From assembly GCA_019113125.1 (NCBI GenBank), contig DXIA01000181.1:1-21496 (forward strand): a DNA stretch of 21,496 nt. The letters are read 5' to 3'. How positions within the stretch are numbered: position 1 is the stretch's first letter; each line of letters opens with the position of its first letter. The notes beneath the pieces are model-generated. The model saw only the letters and a list, made by a program, of their open reading frames with translations, did no database searches and was not told the origin of the DNA. Positions 9,675 through 16,975 of this stretch are shown one piece after another. This stretch comes from Candidatus Pygmaiobacter gallistercoris (GTDB lineage Bacteria; Bacillota; Clostridia; Oscillospirales; Ruminococcaceae). A program made the position numbers and the translations under genes.

Positions 9675-10316
9675 ATGGTATTTGCGGTTGCCAGCAACAA
9701 CCCCGGCAAGCTGCGGGAGATCCAGCGGATCCTCGATGCCGGAGGCCATGAGGCGAAGAGCCAGCGGGAGCTGGGATATGATTTTGAGGTCGAGGAGACC
9801 GGCAAGACCTTTGAGGAGAACGCCTATCTCAAGGCCGAGGCCCTCTGCAGGCGCAGCGGGCTGCCGACCATCGCAGATGACTCCGGCCTCTGCGTCGATG
9901 CGCTGGACGGCGCACCGGGGGTCTACTCCGCCCGCTACTGCGGCCGGCACGGGGACGACGAGGCAAACAACGACAAACTGCTCGCGGCGCTGGGTGATCT
10001 GCCGCGGGAGAAACGGGGCGCGAAGTTCGTCAGCGCGGTTTGTCTGGTGCTGCCCGACGGGCGCAGCCTCACCGCAATGGGGGAGTGCCCCGGCTGGGTC
10101 GGCTTTGTGCGGCGGGGTACCAATGGTTTTGGCTATGATCCGATCTTCTATGTCGGGGAGAAGAGTTATGCCGAGCTGACCGACGAGGAGAAGGACGGGA
10201 TTTCCCACCGCGGCAAGGCACTGGCGCTGCTTGAGCGGGCGCTGGATGAGTTTTTGCGGCCGGACGGGGAATTTTCCGCTGCGGGGATCCGGATCACCCT
10301 GCGGGACAACGGTTGA
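9675..10316 (+). CDS. rdgB: XTP/dITP pyrophosphatase, RdgB/HAM1 family
   Basis: This enzyme hydrolyses deaminated purine nucleotides (XTP, ITP, dITP) to monophosphates and pyrophosphate, keeping them out of DNA and RNA. At 213 residues it is of normal length. Family motifs are in order: SNNPGK at 7-12, FEENAYLKA from 46 with E47 and E48, ADDSGLCVDAL with D68 and D69, GFGYDPIF at 151-158 and SHRGKA from 177. The start has a GGGAGAGGAGAG ribosome binding site about 10 bases upstream. It sits between ftsY and yhbY in the same direction with short gaps, so it is probably part of the same transcript. All catalytic and substrate-binding motifs appear intact. Confidence 0.95.
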   Translation: MVFAVASNNPGKLREIQRILDAGGHEAKSQRELGYDFEVEETGKTFEENAYLKAEALCRRSGLPTIADDSGLCVDALDGAPGVYSARYCGRHGDDEANNDKLLAALGDLPREKRGAKFVSAVCLVLPDGRSLTAMGECPGWVGFVRRGTNGFGYDPIFYVGEKSYAELTDEEKDGISHRGKALALLERALDEFLRPDGEFSAAGIRITLRDNG

Positions 10317-10340
10317 TAGACCAGAAAAGAGGGAAAAACG

Positions 10341-10646
10341 ATGCTGACAAGCAGACAGCGCGCGGTGCTGCGCGCACAGTCCAACAACCTTGAAGTCGTG
10401 TTTCAGGTGGGCAAGGGGGAGATCGACGAGAAATTGATCAAGAGTACCGCCGATTGCCTTGCCGCGCGGGAACTGATCAAGATGCGGGTGCTGGAAAACA
10501 GCGCCTACACCCCCAGAGAGGCCGCTGAACTGCTGGCGCAGGCCACCGGCAGCGAGGTGGTGCAGGTCATTGGCTCGCGGTTTGTGCTCTATCTGCAGAA
10601 GAAAAAGGATTCCCGTTACGCGCCGCTGCTCGACAGCCGGCGCTGA
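10341..10646 (+). CDS. yhbY: YhbY-family CRM-domain RNA-binding protein
   Basis: This is a small (101 residues) single-domain CRM protein. The family (E. coli YhbY, B. subtilis YqeI) associates with pre-50S ribosomal particles. Seen here are the start MLTSRQRAVLRAQSNNL, the glycine-rich RNA-binding loop VGKGEI at 23-28, and the C-terminal GSRFVLYLQKKK strand with its basic end. The ribosome binding site is a purine stretch, GAGGGAAAAA, before the ATG. It lies directly upstream of nadD-yqeK, the same neighbourhood as the yqeI-nadD-yqeK order of Bacillus. Its precise role in ribosome assembly is not shown by the sequence. Confidence 0.93.
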   Translation: MLTSRQRAVLRAQSNNLEVVFQVGKGEIDEKLIKSTADCLAARELIKMRVLENSAYTPREAAELLAQATGSEVVQVIGSRFVLYLQKKKDSRYAPLLDSRR

Positions 10647-10681
10647 GAGAAAGAGGACAGAGCGAGGAGGGTGCGAAACGG

Positions 10682-11887
10682 ATGAAAATTTTGCTGTTCG
10701 GCGGCACCTTTGATCCACCGCATCTGGGACATCTGGCACTGCTCAAAAATGCGCTGCGGCTGGTGAACCCGGATCTCGCGCTGGTGATGCCGGCCGGCAC
10801 CCCGCCCCACAAGCACGCCTATGGGACCCCGGGGGAGCTGCGCTACCAGATGTGCAGTGCGTTTCTCAAGGTCGACCCGCGGGTGCACCGCTCCCGCTTT
10901 GAACTCGATCAGCCGGGCAAGAGCTACACCTCCCGCACGGTGGAATACCTGCGCAGCCGCTGGCCGCGCTGTGAGATTTTTCTCCTAGTGGGCGGGGATA
11001 TGCTGCGCTCCTTTCTCACCTGGCACCGCAGCGACTGGCTGCTGTGCCAGATCACGCTGGTGGCTCAGAGCCGGGATGAGGCGGAGACGGCACAGCTCGA
11101 GCCGGCGGCCCGCGCACTGCGGGAGAAGGGCGGCAGGGTCATCTTTCTCAAAAGCCCGGTCTGCGAACTCTCCTCTACCCAGGTGCGGGAGTGCTGTGCG
11201 CGGGGGGAGAGCATCGATGACCTGGTACCGCCCGAGGCGCTGCGGGTCATCCGGCGGCACCGGCTCTATGAAACGGACAAGGGGGAAGGGACAACGAAAA
11301 AGACGGTCAGTGCGGAGTATTGCAAGAAACTGGCAAAGCGGAATCTGAGCGGCAAGCGGTACAAGCACACGGTGAATGTCGCAAAGCTCGCCCGCAAGTT
11401 GGCAAAGCAGTACGGCGCAGATGAGGAGAAGGCGACCATCGCCGGACTGCTGCACGATATCTGCAAGGAAAAACCCAAAAGCGAATTGTTGCAGATGCTG
11501 CGGGATAATGCTATAATGACACAAAATGCGGCTGAAAAGCCGCAGGGTGTCTGGCACGCCGCGGCGGGGATGGTCTACGCGGCGCAGGAACTGGGGATCG
11601 AGGACCAGGAGATTCTCGATGCAATCCGGTTTCACACCTCCGGCAGGCCGGGTATGACCCTGCTGGACAAGATCATCTATATGGCGGATATGTGCAGCGA
11701 GGATCGCAGCTATGCTGAGGTCGAGGAGCTGCGCAAGCTGCTGAAAAAAGATCTGGATAAGGCGTTGATCCGGGCGCTGCAGTACAGTCTGCAGTGGCTG
11801 CGGGAGGAGCACAAGCCGGTTGACGAGGAGTCCCGGCTGGCGCTTGAGGATCTGGAAGAAAAGTACTACCACCCGCAGAACGCCTAA
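10682..11887 (+). CDS. nadD: Fusion: nicotinate-nucleotide adenylyltransferase (NadD) + YqeK HD-domain Ap4A hydrolase
   Basis: One 401-residue reading frame carries two enzymes that are usually separate. Residues 1 to about 198 are NadD, which makes deamido-NAD from NaMN and ATP: GGTFDPPHLGH at 7-17, PPHK at 41-44, FLLVGGDML from 100 and the SSTQVR signature at 164-169. Residues about 205-401 are a YqeK-type HD phosphohydrolase, a family known to split Ap4A symmetrically: H229, the HD pair H258-D259, H292, H318 and D336 form the expected metal-binding set. The linker TDKGEGTTKKTVSAEYCKK has no start signal or break, so this reads as a true fusion. The adjacent nadD and yqeK genes of Bacillus explain how it could arise. 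The ribosome binding site is GAGGAGGG near 10663. A near-consensus promoter lies inside the YqeK part. Confidence 0.94.
   Translation: MKILLFGGTFDPPHLGHLALLKNALRLVNPDLALVMPAGTPPHKHAYGTPGELRYQMCSAFLKVDPRVHRSRFELDQPGKSYTSRTVEYLRSRWPRCEIFLLVGGDMLRSFLTWHRSDWLLCQITLVAQSRDEAETAQLEPAARALREKGGRVIFLKSPVCELSSTQVRECCARGESIDDLVPPEALRVIRRHRLYETDKGEGTTKKTVSAEYCKKLAKRNLSGKRYKHTVNVAKLARKLAKQYGADEEKATIAGLLHDICKEKPKSELLQMLRDNAIMTQNAAEKPQGVWHAAAGMVYAAQELGIEDQEILDAIRFHTSGRPGMTLLDKIIYMADMCSEDRSYAEVEELRKLLKKDLDKALIRALQYSLQWLREEHKPVDEESRLALEDLEEKYYHPQNA
11489..11517 (+). promoter_or_regulatory. Candidate internal sigma-A promoter inside the YqeK-coding region
   Basis: TTGCAG (11489-11494), a 17-base spacer and a perfect TATAAT (11512-11517) preceded by TG-N (extended -10) form a near-consensus promoter. 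It lies in a local AT-rich patch of an otherwise GC-rich gene. If active, transcripts would begin near 11524 and could feed the LCP gene, rsfS and leuS. The fit could still be a chance product of the codons for DNAIMTQ. Confidence 0.5.
11528..11543 (+). other. GAAA-tetraloop hairpin just after the internal promoter
   Basis: GCGGCT (11528-11533), GAAA, AGCCGC (11538-11543) is a perfect 6-bp hairpin with a GNRA loop. It would sit within a few bases of the 5' end of any RNA made from the internal promoter, a position where hairpins can protect mRNA from 5'-end decay. It lies within coding sequence. Confidence 0.45.
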
Positions 11888-11911
11888 AATAAAGAAAGGT
11901 ATCACGATATT

Positions 11912-13147
11912 ATGGCACACAAACCGACAAATCCCTACTATCATCCCGAGGAACGGGGAAACGGCTATTCTCCTCGGCCGACCTCTCCCTATAACGAGAA
12001 GGGCGGCGCGAATGCGGTTCAGCAGCGGGCCGCCGCGGCGCGCAGAAAAAAGGCGGCCCATAAAAAGCGGGTGCATCGGCTGATGGCCGTCCTCGCGGTT
12101 GTACTGGTCGGCTGCGGCGTGGTCTGCTTTGCCGTCTACAATCTGCTCAACAATCTGGTCACCGGCGGCGCCGCACCGCTGCCGGACGACATTGTCACCG
12201 AGGACGCACTGCAGGGGGATGTGGTCAACATCCTGTGCGCCGGCATCGATTTTGAAGAGGGGCGCAACTATCCCAACGGAATGGGATTCACCGATGTGAT
12301 TCTCTATGTCTCCTTCGACATCAAGGCAAACAAGATCTCGATGCTTCAGATCCCGCGTGATACCTATATCGGGGATGCCGCGGACACCGGCGGCACCGGC
12401 AAGATCAATGCGGTGGCGATGCATTCGGAGTCGGATCCGCCGATCGCGGCGCTCGCCAGCCTGATCAACCAGCAGTTCAAGCTGCCGATCGACTACTATA
12501 TCACCATCGACATGGATGCCTTTAAGGAGGCAATCAATGCCCTCGGCGGCATCGAGGTCACCATTCCGCGGGACATCGTGGACGACTACGGCAACACGCT
12601 GCCGGCCGGCACCCACAAGATCGACGGGGCCACCGCCGAGTTCATGGTGCGCCAGCGCCACATGTACGGCAATCAGGATATCGGCCGGCTCGAGATGCAG
12701 CGGTATATGTATTCGGCCCTGCTCAAGACCTTCAAGAGCCTGCCGCTGACCGATGCCATCAAGCTGATCCCGACCTATATCAAATATGTCAAGACCGACA
12801 TCAACCTGGCAAAGATGTACTCTCTGGCCAACAAGGTCGTCAAGGTTCCCAGTGAGAACATCCTGATGTTCACCATGCCGGGCGAGGGTTGCACCGTCAA
12901 CAAGCAGAGCGTGTTCAGCACCCATCTTGAGGCGACGGCCGAGATCCTCAATGAGTATTTCCGCCCCTATTCTGATCCGGTGAGCGCCGATCAGCTGGGC
13001 CTGATCGAGCTGCAGAACACCGTCTCGAGCGTCAATGACGGCACCGGTCAGTCGATGGACAGCATCGATGACGGTACCGCCCAGTGGGGACAGGGCAACA
13101 TTCCGGACGAGCCGGAGACGAGCAGTTCCTCCGCGCCCGCCGCATAA
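11912..13147 (+). CDS. LytR-CpsA-Psr (LCP) family glycopolymer transferase
   Basis: LCP proteins move lipid-linked wall polymers (teichoic acid, capsule) onto peptidoglycan on the outer face of the membrane. The 411 residues have a cytoplasmic, strongly basic N-terminus (RRKKAAHKKRVHR around 44-56), one membrane segment at about 57-78 and an extracellular LCP domain. Conserved features are NILCAGID from 106, the Mg/pyrophosphate site with IPRDTYI (R149), KINA from 164, and VRQRH...DIGRLEMQ at 246-263. The C-terminal tail (from about 370) is Ser/Gly/Asp-rich and contains an imperfect repeat of the DGTxQ type, with no further domain recognised. It lies between yqeK and rsfS. The acceptor polymer cannot be told from sequence. 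Confidence 0.92.
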   Translation: MAHKPTNPYYHPEERGNGYSPRPTSPYNEKGGANAVQQRAAAARRKKAAHKKRVHRLMAVLAVVLVGCGVVCFAVYNLLNNLVTGGAAPLPDDIVTEDALQGDVVNILCAGIDFEEGRNYPNGMGFTDVILYVSFDIKANKISMLQIPRDTYIGDAADTGGTGKINAVAMHSESDPPIAALASLINQQFKLPIDYYITIDMDAFKEAINALGGIEVTIPRDIVDDYGNTLPAGTHKIDGATAEFMVRQRHMYGNQDIGRLEMQRYMYSALLKTFKSLPLTDAIKLIPTYIKYVKTDINLAKMYSLANKVVKVPSENILMFTMPGEGCTVNKQSVFSTHLEATAEILNEYFRPYSDPVSADQLGLIELQNTVSSVNDGTGQSMDSIDDGTAQWGQGNIPDEPETSSSSAPAA

Positions 13148-13181
13148 CGCATAACGATAACAGAGAAAGGCAGGAATCTAA

Positions 13182-13526
13182 GTGACATCCTTGGAACTGG
13201 CGACTAGGGTCGCAAAGGCGATGGACTCCAAAAAAGCAGGGGATATCCGGGTGCTGAAGGTGGAGGACCTGACGGTTCTGACCGATTATTTCGTGATCGG
13301 CACCGGCCAGAGCGCCACCCAGGTCAAGGCACTGGCCGACGAGGTGGAGTACCAGCTCGAGCAGGCCGGGGTGCGTCCGCTGCACCGGGAGGGTATGGAC
13401 GCGCGCAACTGGATCTTGCTGGATTACGGCACCGTCATCGTTCATGTCTTCTATCCCGCGACGCGGGACTTCTATGACCTCGAGCATCTGTGGGCCGATG
13501 CGACCCCGGTGGAGATCGAGCTGTAA
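13182..13526 (+). CDS. rsfS: Ribosomal silencing factor RsfS
   Basis: RsfS (DUF143, formerly YbeB/Iojap/YqeL) binds uL14 on the large subunit and blocks subunit joining when nutrients are scarce. The 114-residue length is standard. Seen are the motif LKVEDLTVLTDYFVIGTGQS at about 25-44, REGMDARNWILLDYG, and the VIVHVFYPATRDFYDLEHLW block near the C-terminus. The start is GTG at 13182, with GAAAGG and AGGA just upstream. It follows the NadD-YqeK/LCP pair and precedes leuS. The nadD-yqeK-rsfS linkage is widely conserved in Firmicutes; the LCP gene is inserted in it here. Confidence 0.95.
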   Translation: MTSLELATRVAKAMDSKKAGDIRVLKVEDLTVLTDYFVIGTGQSATQVKALADEVEYQLEQAGVRPLHREGMDARNWILLDYGTVIVHVFYPATRDFYDLEHLWADATPVEIEL

Positions 13527-13535
13527 CGGATCGAA

Positions 13536-13604
13536 CCGCCCCCAGAGGGCGTTTGAGAGAGGAAGGCCGCTTTGAGAGGGCGGCAAAAGTGGGAGGAATG
13601 AGTA
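13536..13604 (+). other. leuS upstream region: two short hairpins and a TTTGAGAG direct repeat, no T-box
   Basis: The gap before leuS holds CGCCC/GGGCG (13537-13541 with 13547-13551) and GCCGC/GCGGC (13566-13570 with 13580-13584), and the octamer TTTGAGAG twice (13552-13559, 13571-13578). The ribosome binding site GGAGGA is at about 13592-13597. It is too short for a leucine T-box leader, and no AGGGTGGNACCGCG element is seen. A small structured leader is possible but not proven. Confidence 0.4.
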
Positions 13605-16010
13605 GTGAAGTACGATTTCAAGGCCATTGAGAAAAAATGGCAGAAAAAGTGGGACGACGAGCACACCTTCGCGGCAAAGCAGGACTTCAGCCTGCCCAAG
13701 TTCTACGCGCTGGTGGAGTTCCCCTATCCGTCGGGTCAGGGCCTGCATGTGGGCCATCCCCGCAGCTACACCGCGCTGGACATTGTCGCCCGCAAAAAGC
13801 GGCTGGACGGGTACAATGTGCTCTATCCGATGGGCTGGGATGCCTTCGGTCTGCCCACCGAGAACTTCGCGATGAAGAATCATATCCACCCCGAGATCGT
13901 CACAAAGAACAATGTGGCGCGTTTCAAGAGCCAGCTCAAGAGCCTCGGCCTCTCCTTTGACTGGGACCGCGAGATCAACACCACCGATCCGTCCTACTAC
14001 AAGTGGACCCAGTGGATTTTTTTGCAGCTGTACAAAAAGGGCCTTGCCTATAAAAAAGAGATGAGTGTCAACTGGTGCACCGGCTGCAAGGTCGTGCTGG
14101 CCAACGAAGAGGTCGTCAACGGCACCTGCGAGCGCTGCCACAGCCCGGTGATCCACCGGGTCAAGAGCCAGTGGATGCTGCGGATTACCGCTTATGCCGA
14201 CCGTCTGATCGATGATCTCGACACCGTCAACTTCATCGATCGGGTTACCACCCAGCAGAAGAACTGGATCGGCCGCAGCCACGGCGCAGAGGTCACCTTC
14301 GGCACCACCGAGGGGGACGAGATGATCGTCTACACCACCCGCCCCGACACCCTGTTCGGTGTGACCTATATGGTTATCGCGCCAGAGCACAAGTTTATCG
14401 ACAAGTGGGCGGACAAGATCACCAACATCGACGAGGTACGCGCCTACCGGGACGCCGCCGCCCGCAAGAGCGATTTTGAGCGCACCGAGCTTGCCAAAGA
14501 GAAGACCGGCGTGCGGCTCGAAGGGGTGATGGCGATCAACCCGGTCAACGGCAAGGAGATCCCCATCTTTGTCTCGGATTATGTCCTTGCCAGCTATGGC
14601 ACCGGCGCGATCATGGCGGTGCCCGGTCACGACCAGCGCGACTATGATTTCGCAAAGGTCTTTGACCTGCCGATCATCGAGGTGGTCGCCGGAGGTGATA
14701 TCTCGAAAGAGGCATTCACCGACTGCGCCACCGGCGTGATGGTCAACAGCGGTTTCCTGACCGGCATGACGGTGGACGAGGCCAAGACCGCGATCATCGA
14801 CTGGCTGGAAAAAGAGGGCAAGGGGGTCAAGAAGACCAACTTCAAGCTCCGCGACTGGGTGTTCAGCCGGCAGCGGTACTGGGGCGAGCCGATCCCGATG
14901 GTCTACTGCGAGAAGTGCGGCTGGCAGCCGATCCCCGAGAGCGAGCTGCCGCTCAAGCTGCCTGAGATCAGCGATTATGAGCCCGGCCCGGACGGCGAGA
15001 GCCCGCTGGCCCGCCACACCGACTGGGTCAACACCACCTGTCCCTGCTGCGGCGGTCCTGCCAAGCGGGAGACCGACACGATGCCCCAGTGGGCCGGTTC
15101 AAGCTGGTATTTCCTGCGGTACTGCGACCCCCACAACGACAAGCAGCTGGCCAGCCCCGAAGCGCTGAAGTACTGGATGCCGGTCGACTGGTACAACGGC
15201 GGCATGGAGCACACGACGCTCCATCTGCTCTACTCCCGGTTCTGGCACAAATTCCTGTATGATATCGGGGTGGTTCCCACCGCCGAGCCCTATGCCAAGC
15301 GGACCAGCCACGGCATGATTCTGGGCGAGAACGGCGAGAAGATGTCCAAGTCCCGCGGCAATGTGGTGAATCCCGACGAGATCGTCGATCAGTATGGTGC
15401 CGATACGATGCGTCTGTATGAGATGTTCATCGGCGACTTTGAGAAGGCGGCGCCCTGGTCTTCCTCCAGCATCAAGGGTTGCAAACGGTTCCTTGAGCGG
15501 GTCTATGATCTGTCCGGCATGGTCGTCGATGGAGAGGGCTACCGCCCGCAGTTTGAGGGAAGTTTCCACAAGGCGATCAAGAAGGTCAGCGAGGATATCC
15601 TGCAGCTGAAGATGAACACCGCGATCGCCACCCTGATGAGCCTGCTCAACGAGATCAGCGAGACCAAGCAGATCACCCGCGGCGAGTACCGCACCTATCT
15701 CACCCTGCTCAACCCGTTTGCGCCCCACATCACCGAGGAGCTGTGGGAGATGGCCGGCTTTGAGGGACAGATCGCCCATGGCAAGTGGCCGGAGTACGAC
15801 GAGGCCAAGTGCAAGGATGCACAGGTTGAAATGGTGGTTCAGATCAGCGGCAAGCTGCGCGGACGGTTTGTCGCGGATGCGAATATCAGCAAGGAGGACG
15901 CCATCGCCGCCGCCAAAGCGGTCGACGGAATCGCTGCCCAGATTGAGGGCAAGACCATTGTCAAGGAGATCTTTGTCCCCGGCAAACTGGTCAATCTGGT
16001 TGTCCGCTGA
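13605..16010 (+). CDS. leuS: Leucyl-tRNA synthetase
   Basis: This class I synthetase charges tRNA-Leu and edits mischarged products. At 801 residues it matches Gram-positive LeuRS. The ATP-binding HIGH-type motif is HVGH at 48-51 and the KMSKS loop is at 579-583. The editing (CP1) domain contains the T-rich block TTRPDTLFG from 244 and the [15 protein letters not shown] stretch near 332-346. Zinc-type cysteine pairs occur at C158/C161 with C175/C178, and at C435/C438 with C479/C481/C482. The start is GTG at 13605, preceded by GGAGGA; an ATG at 13599 is out of frame. No T-box is present upstream. A T7 run at 14017-14023 is coding. No intrinsic terminator follows before the rpsU promoter. Confidence 0.97.
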   Translation: MKYDFKAIEKKWQKKWDDEHTFAAKQDFSLPKFYALVEFPYPSGQGLHVGHPRSYTALDIVARKKRLDGYNVLYPMGWDAFGLPTENFAMKNHIHPEIVTKNNVARFKSQLKSLGLSFDWDREINTTDPSYYKWTQWIFLQLYKKGLAYKKEMSVNWCTGCKVVLANEEVVNGTCERCHSPVIHRVKSQWMLRITAYADRLIDDLDTVNFIDRVTTQQKNWIGRSHGAEVTFGTTEGDEMIVYTTRPDTLFGVTYMVIAPEHKFIDKWADKITNIDEVRAYRDAAARKSDFERTELAKEKTGVRLEGVMAINPVNGKEIPIFVSDYVLASYGTGAIMAVPGHDQRDYDFAKVFDLPIIEVVAGGDISKEAFTDCATGVMVNSGFLTGMTVDEAKTAIIDWLEKEGKGVKKTNFKLRDWVFSRQRYWGEPIPMVYCEKCGWQPIPESELPLKLPEISDYEPGPDGESPLARHTDWVNTTCPCCGGPAKRETDTMPQWAGSSWYFLRYCDPHNDKQLASPEALKYWMPVDWYNGGMEHTTLHLLYSRFWHKFLYDIGVVPTAEPYAKRTSHGMILGENGEKMSKSRGNVVNPDEIVDQYGADTMRLYEMFIGDFEKAAPWSSSSIKGCKRFLERVYDLSGMVVDGEGYRPQFEGSFHKAIKKVSEDILQLKMNTAIATLMSLLNEISETKQITRGEYRTYLTLLNPFAPHITEELWEMAGFEGQIAHGKWPEYDEAKCKDAQVEMVVQISGKLRGRFVADANISKEDAIAAAKAVDGIAAQIEGKTIVKEIFVPGKLVNLVVR

Positions 16011-16041
16011 AAACTTTTGCCGCTGTTTGCGCAGTTAAAGG

Positions 16042-16071
16042 TTGACAGAGAAGGGCAAAATAGGGTATAAT
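16042..16071 (+). promoter_or_regulatory. Strong sigma-A promoter of rpsU
   Basis: A perfect TTGACA (16042-16047), an 18-base spacer and a perfect TATAAT (16066-16071) lie in the only AT-rich gap after leuS. Transcription should start near 16078-16079, leaving a leader of about 92 bases before rpsU. Confidence 0.88.
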
Positions 16072-16090
16072 TCTAAATGTTGATTCTCTG

Positions 16091-16165
16091 GCGGGAGCGT
16101 CGGAACAGATTGCTCCGCTGCTTCCTCCCGGGCGTCATACGCCTACCTCAGTGTTAAGGGAGGGA
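16091..16165 (+). promoter_or_regulatory. Structured rpsU leader with an anti-Shine-Dalgarno segment
   Basis: Three segments can pair in competing ways. Segment A, CGGGAG (16092-16097), is complementary to CTCCCG (16125-16130). Segment B, TTCCTCCC (16122-16129), is complementary over 8 positions (one G-U) to segment C, GGGAGGGA (16158-16165), which is the rpsU ribosome binding site. A also pairs with GCTCCGC (16112-16118) if one base is bulged. A perfect hairpin GGCGT-CAT-ACGCC (16131-16143) sits between B and C. The layout would allow the ribosome binding site to be hidden or released. Structures are read by eye, and regulation is an inference. Confidence 0.5.
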
Positions 16166-16170
16166 CAAAG

Positions 16171-16347
16171 ATGTCGGAAATCCGGGTGAAGGAAAACGAG
16201 TCGCTGGACAGCGCTCTGCGCCGGTTTAAGCGTTCCTGCGCACGTTCGGGCGTTCTCGCCGAAGCTCGCAAGCGCGAGTGCTATGAAAAGCCTTCCGTAA
16301 GGCGTAAGAAGAAGTCCGAAGCCGCCCGCAAACGGAAATACAAATAA
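16171..16347 (+). CDS. rpsU: Small ribosomal subunit protein bS21
   Basis: This short gene encodes 58 residues starting [20 protein letters not shown] and ending in the basic tail [12 protein letters not shown], the classic bS21 pattern ([32 protein letters not shown] in the middle, given here as key features: RRFKR, a Cys-Ala-Arg turn and the YEKPS motif). bS21 sits on the 30S platform next to the 16S rRNA 3' end and aids initiation. The ATG at 16171 follows a strong GGGAGGG ribosome binding site at 16158-16164. The gene has its own promoter, structured leader and terminator, so it is a monocistronic unit. Identification is secure despite the small size. Confidence 0.96.
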   Translation: MSEIRVKENESLDSALRRFKRSCARSGVLAEARKRECYEKPSVRRKKKSEAARKRKYK

Positions 16348-16380
16348 AGTTTGCAGGCTGCCGCGACCGTGACAGCAATC

Positions 16381-16423
16381 AAAAGCGGACCTGAAGGAAT
16401 TTTTCCCAAAGGTCCGCTTTTTT
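16381..16423 (+). terminator. Intrinsic terminator of rpsU
   Basis: AAAGCGGACCT (16382-16392) pairs perfectly with AGGTCCGCTTT (16410-16420), an 11-bp stem with a 17-base loop, and the run of T continues to 16423. It ends the rpsU transcript only about 45 bases before the yqeG start. Confidence 0.88.
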
Positions 16424-16468
16424 GCCATTCTTTGCCGGTTTTCCGGCGACAGTGAAGGAGAGGCTGTT

Positions 16469-16975
16469 TTGAGTATTTTTTGTCCGGATTATATTTTTGC
16501 GAGCGTCGATCGGATCACCCCGGAATTTCTGCGCGGGCAGGGGATCCGCGCGCTGGTGTTGGATGTGGACAACACCCTCACCGCCCACAACAGTCAGGAG
16601 CTCGCACCGGGGGTGGCCGACTGGCTCAGCCGGATGAGGGACGCCGGCATCGCGCTGCGGATCAGCTCGAACAACACCGCGGCTCGGGTGCGTCCCTTTG
16701 CCAAAAAGCTCGGTCTGCCCTTTGTTTCCTTCAGTCTCAAGCCGGCCCCCCGCGGCCTGCGGATCGCGCGCAGGGCATTCGGGGTGAAGAAGAGTGAGAT
16801 GGCGCTGGTCGGGGATCAGGTCTTCACCGATATGTTCGCGGCAAAATTCTACGGTATCCGAATCCTGATGGTGCAGCCGGTTGCGCCGGATTTCAAGTGG
16901 ACCATTCGGTTTAAACGGGTGCTGGAACGGCCTTTCCTCGCCCGATATTATAAAAAAGGCGGAAAACTGCTATGA
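16469..16975 (+). CDS. yqeG: YqeG-family HAD-IIIA phosphatase
   Basis: This is a 168-residue HAD phosphatase of the YqeG family, whose physiological substrate is not settled. Motif I is LDVDNTLTAHN with nucleophile D32 and general acid D34. Motif II is the SSN at 66-68, motif III the lysine of LKPAPRG (K91), and motif IV GDQVFTD at 115-121. The start is TTG at 16469, supported by AAGGAG at 16455-16460 with 8-base spacing; no better ATG exists upstream, because the rpsU terminator lies there. A small hairpin GCCGG-TTTT-CCGGC (16434-16447) precedes the ribosome binding site. The stop overlaps the next start (ATGA), so YqeG is probably co-translated with the TIM-barrel protein. Confidence 0.93.
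   Translation: MSIFCPDYIFASVDRITPEFLRGQGIRALVLDVDNTLTAHNSQELAPGVADWLSRMRDAGIALRISSNNTAARVRPFAKKLGLPFVSFSLKPAPRGLRIARRAFGVKKSEMALVGDQVFTDMFAAKFYGIRILMVQPVAPDFKWTIRFKRVLERPFLARYYKKGGKLL

Noticed and set aside
12856..12871. Perfect inverted repeat GAACATC-CT-GATGTTC inside the LCP gene
   Set aside because: It is within conserved coding sequence, has no adjacent promoter or T run, and a 7-bp repeat is expected by chance in a window this long.
13536..13590. Possible T-box riboswitch before leuS
   Set aside because: The region is far shorter than a T-box leader, and the conserved T-box core sequence and a terminator are absent.
14017..14024. TTTTTTTG run in leuS resembling a -1 slippery site
   Set aside because: It encodes Ile-Phe-Leu in a conserved region, the shifted frame stops soon after, and no stimulatory structure is evident; most likely plain coding sequence.
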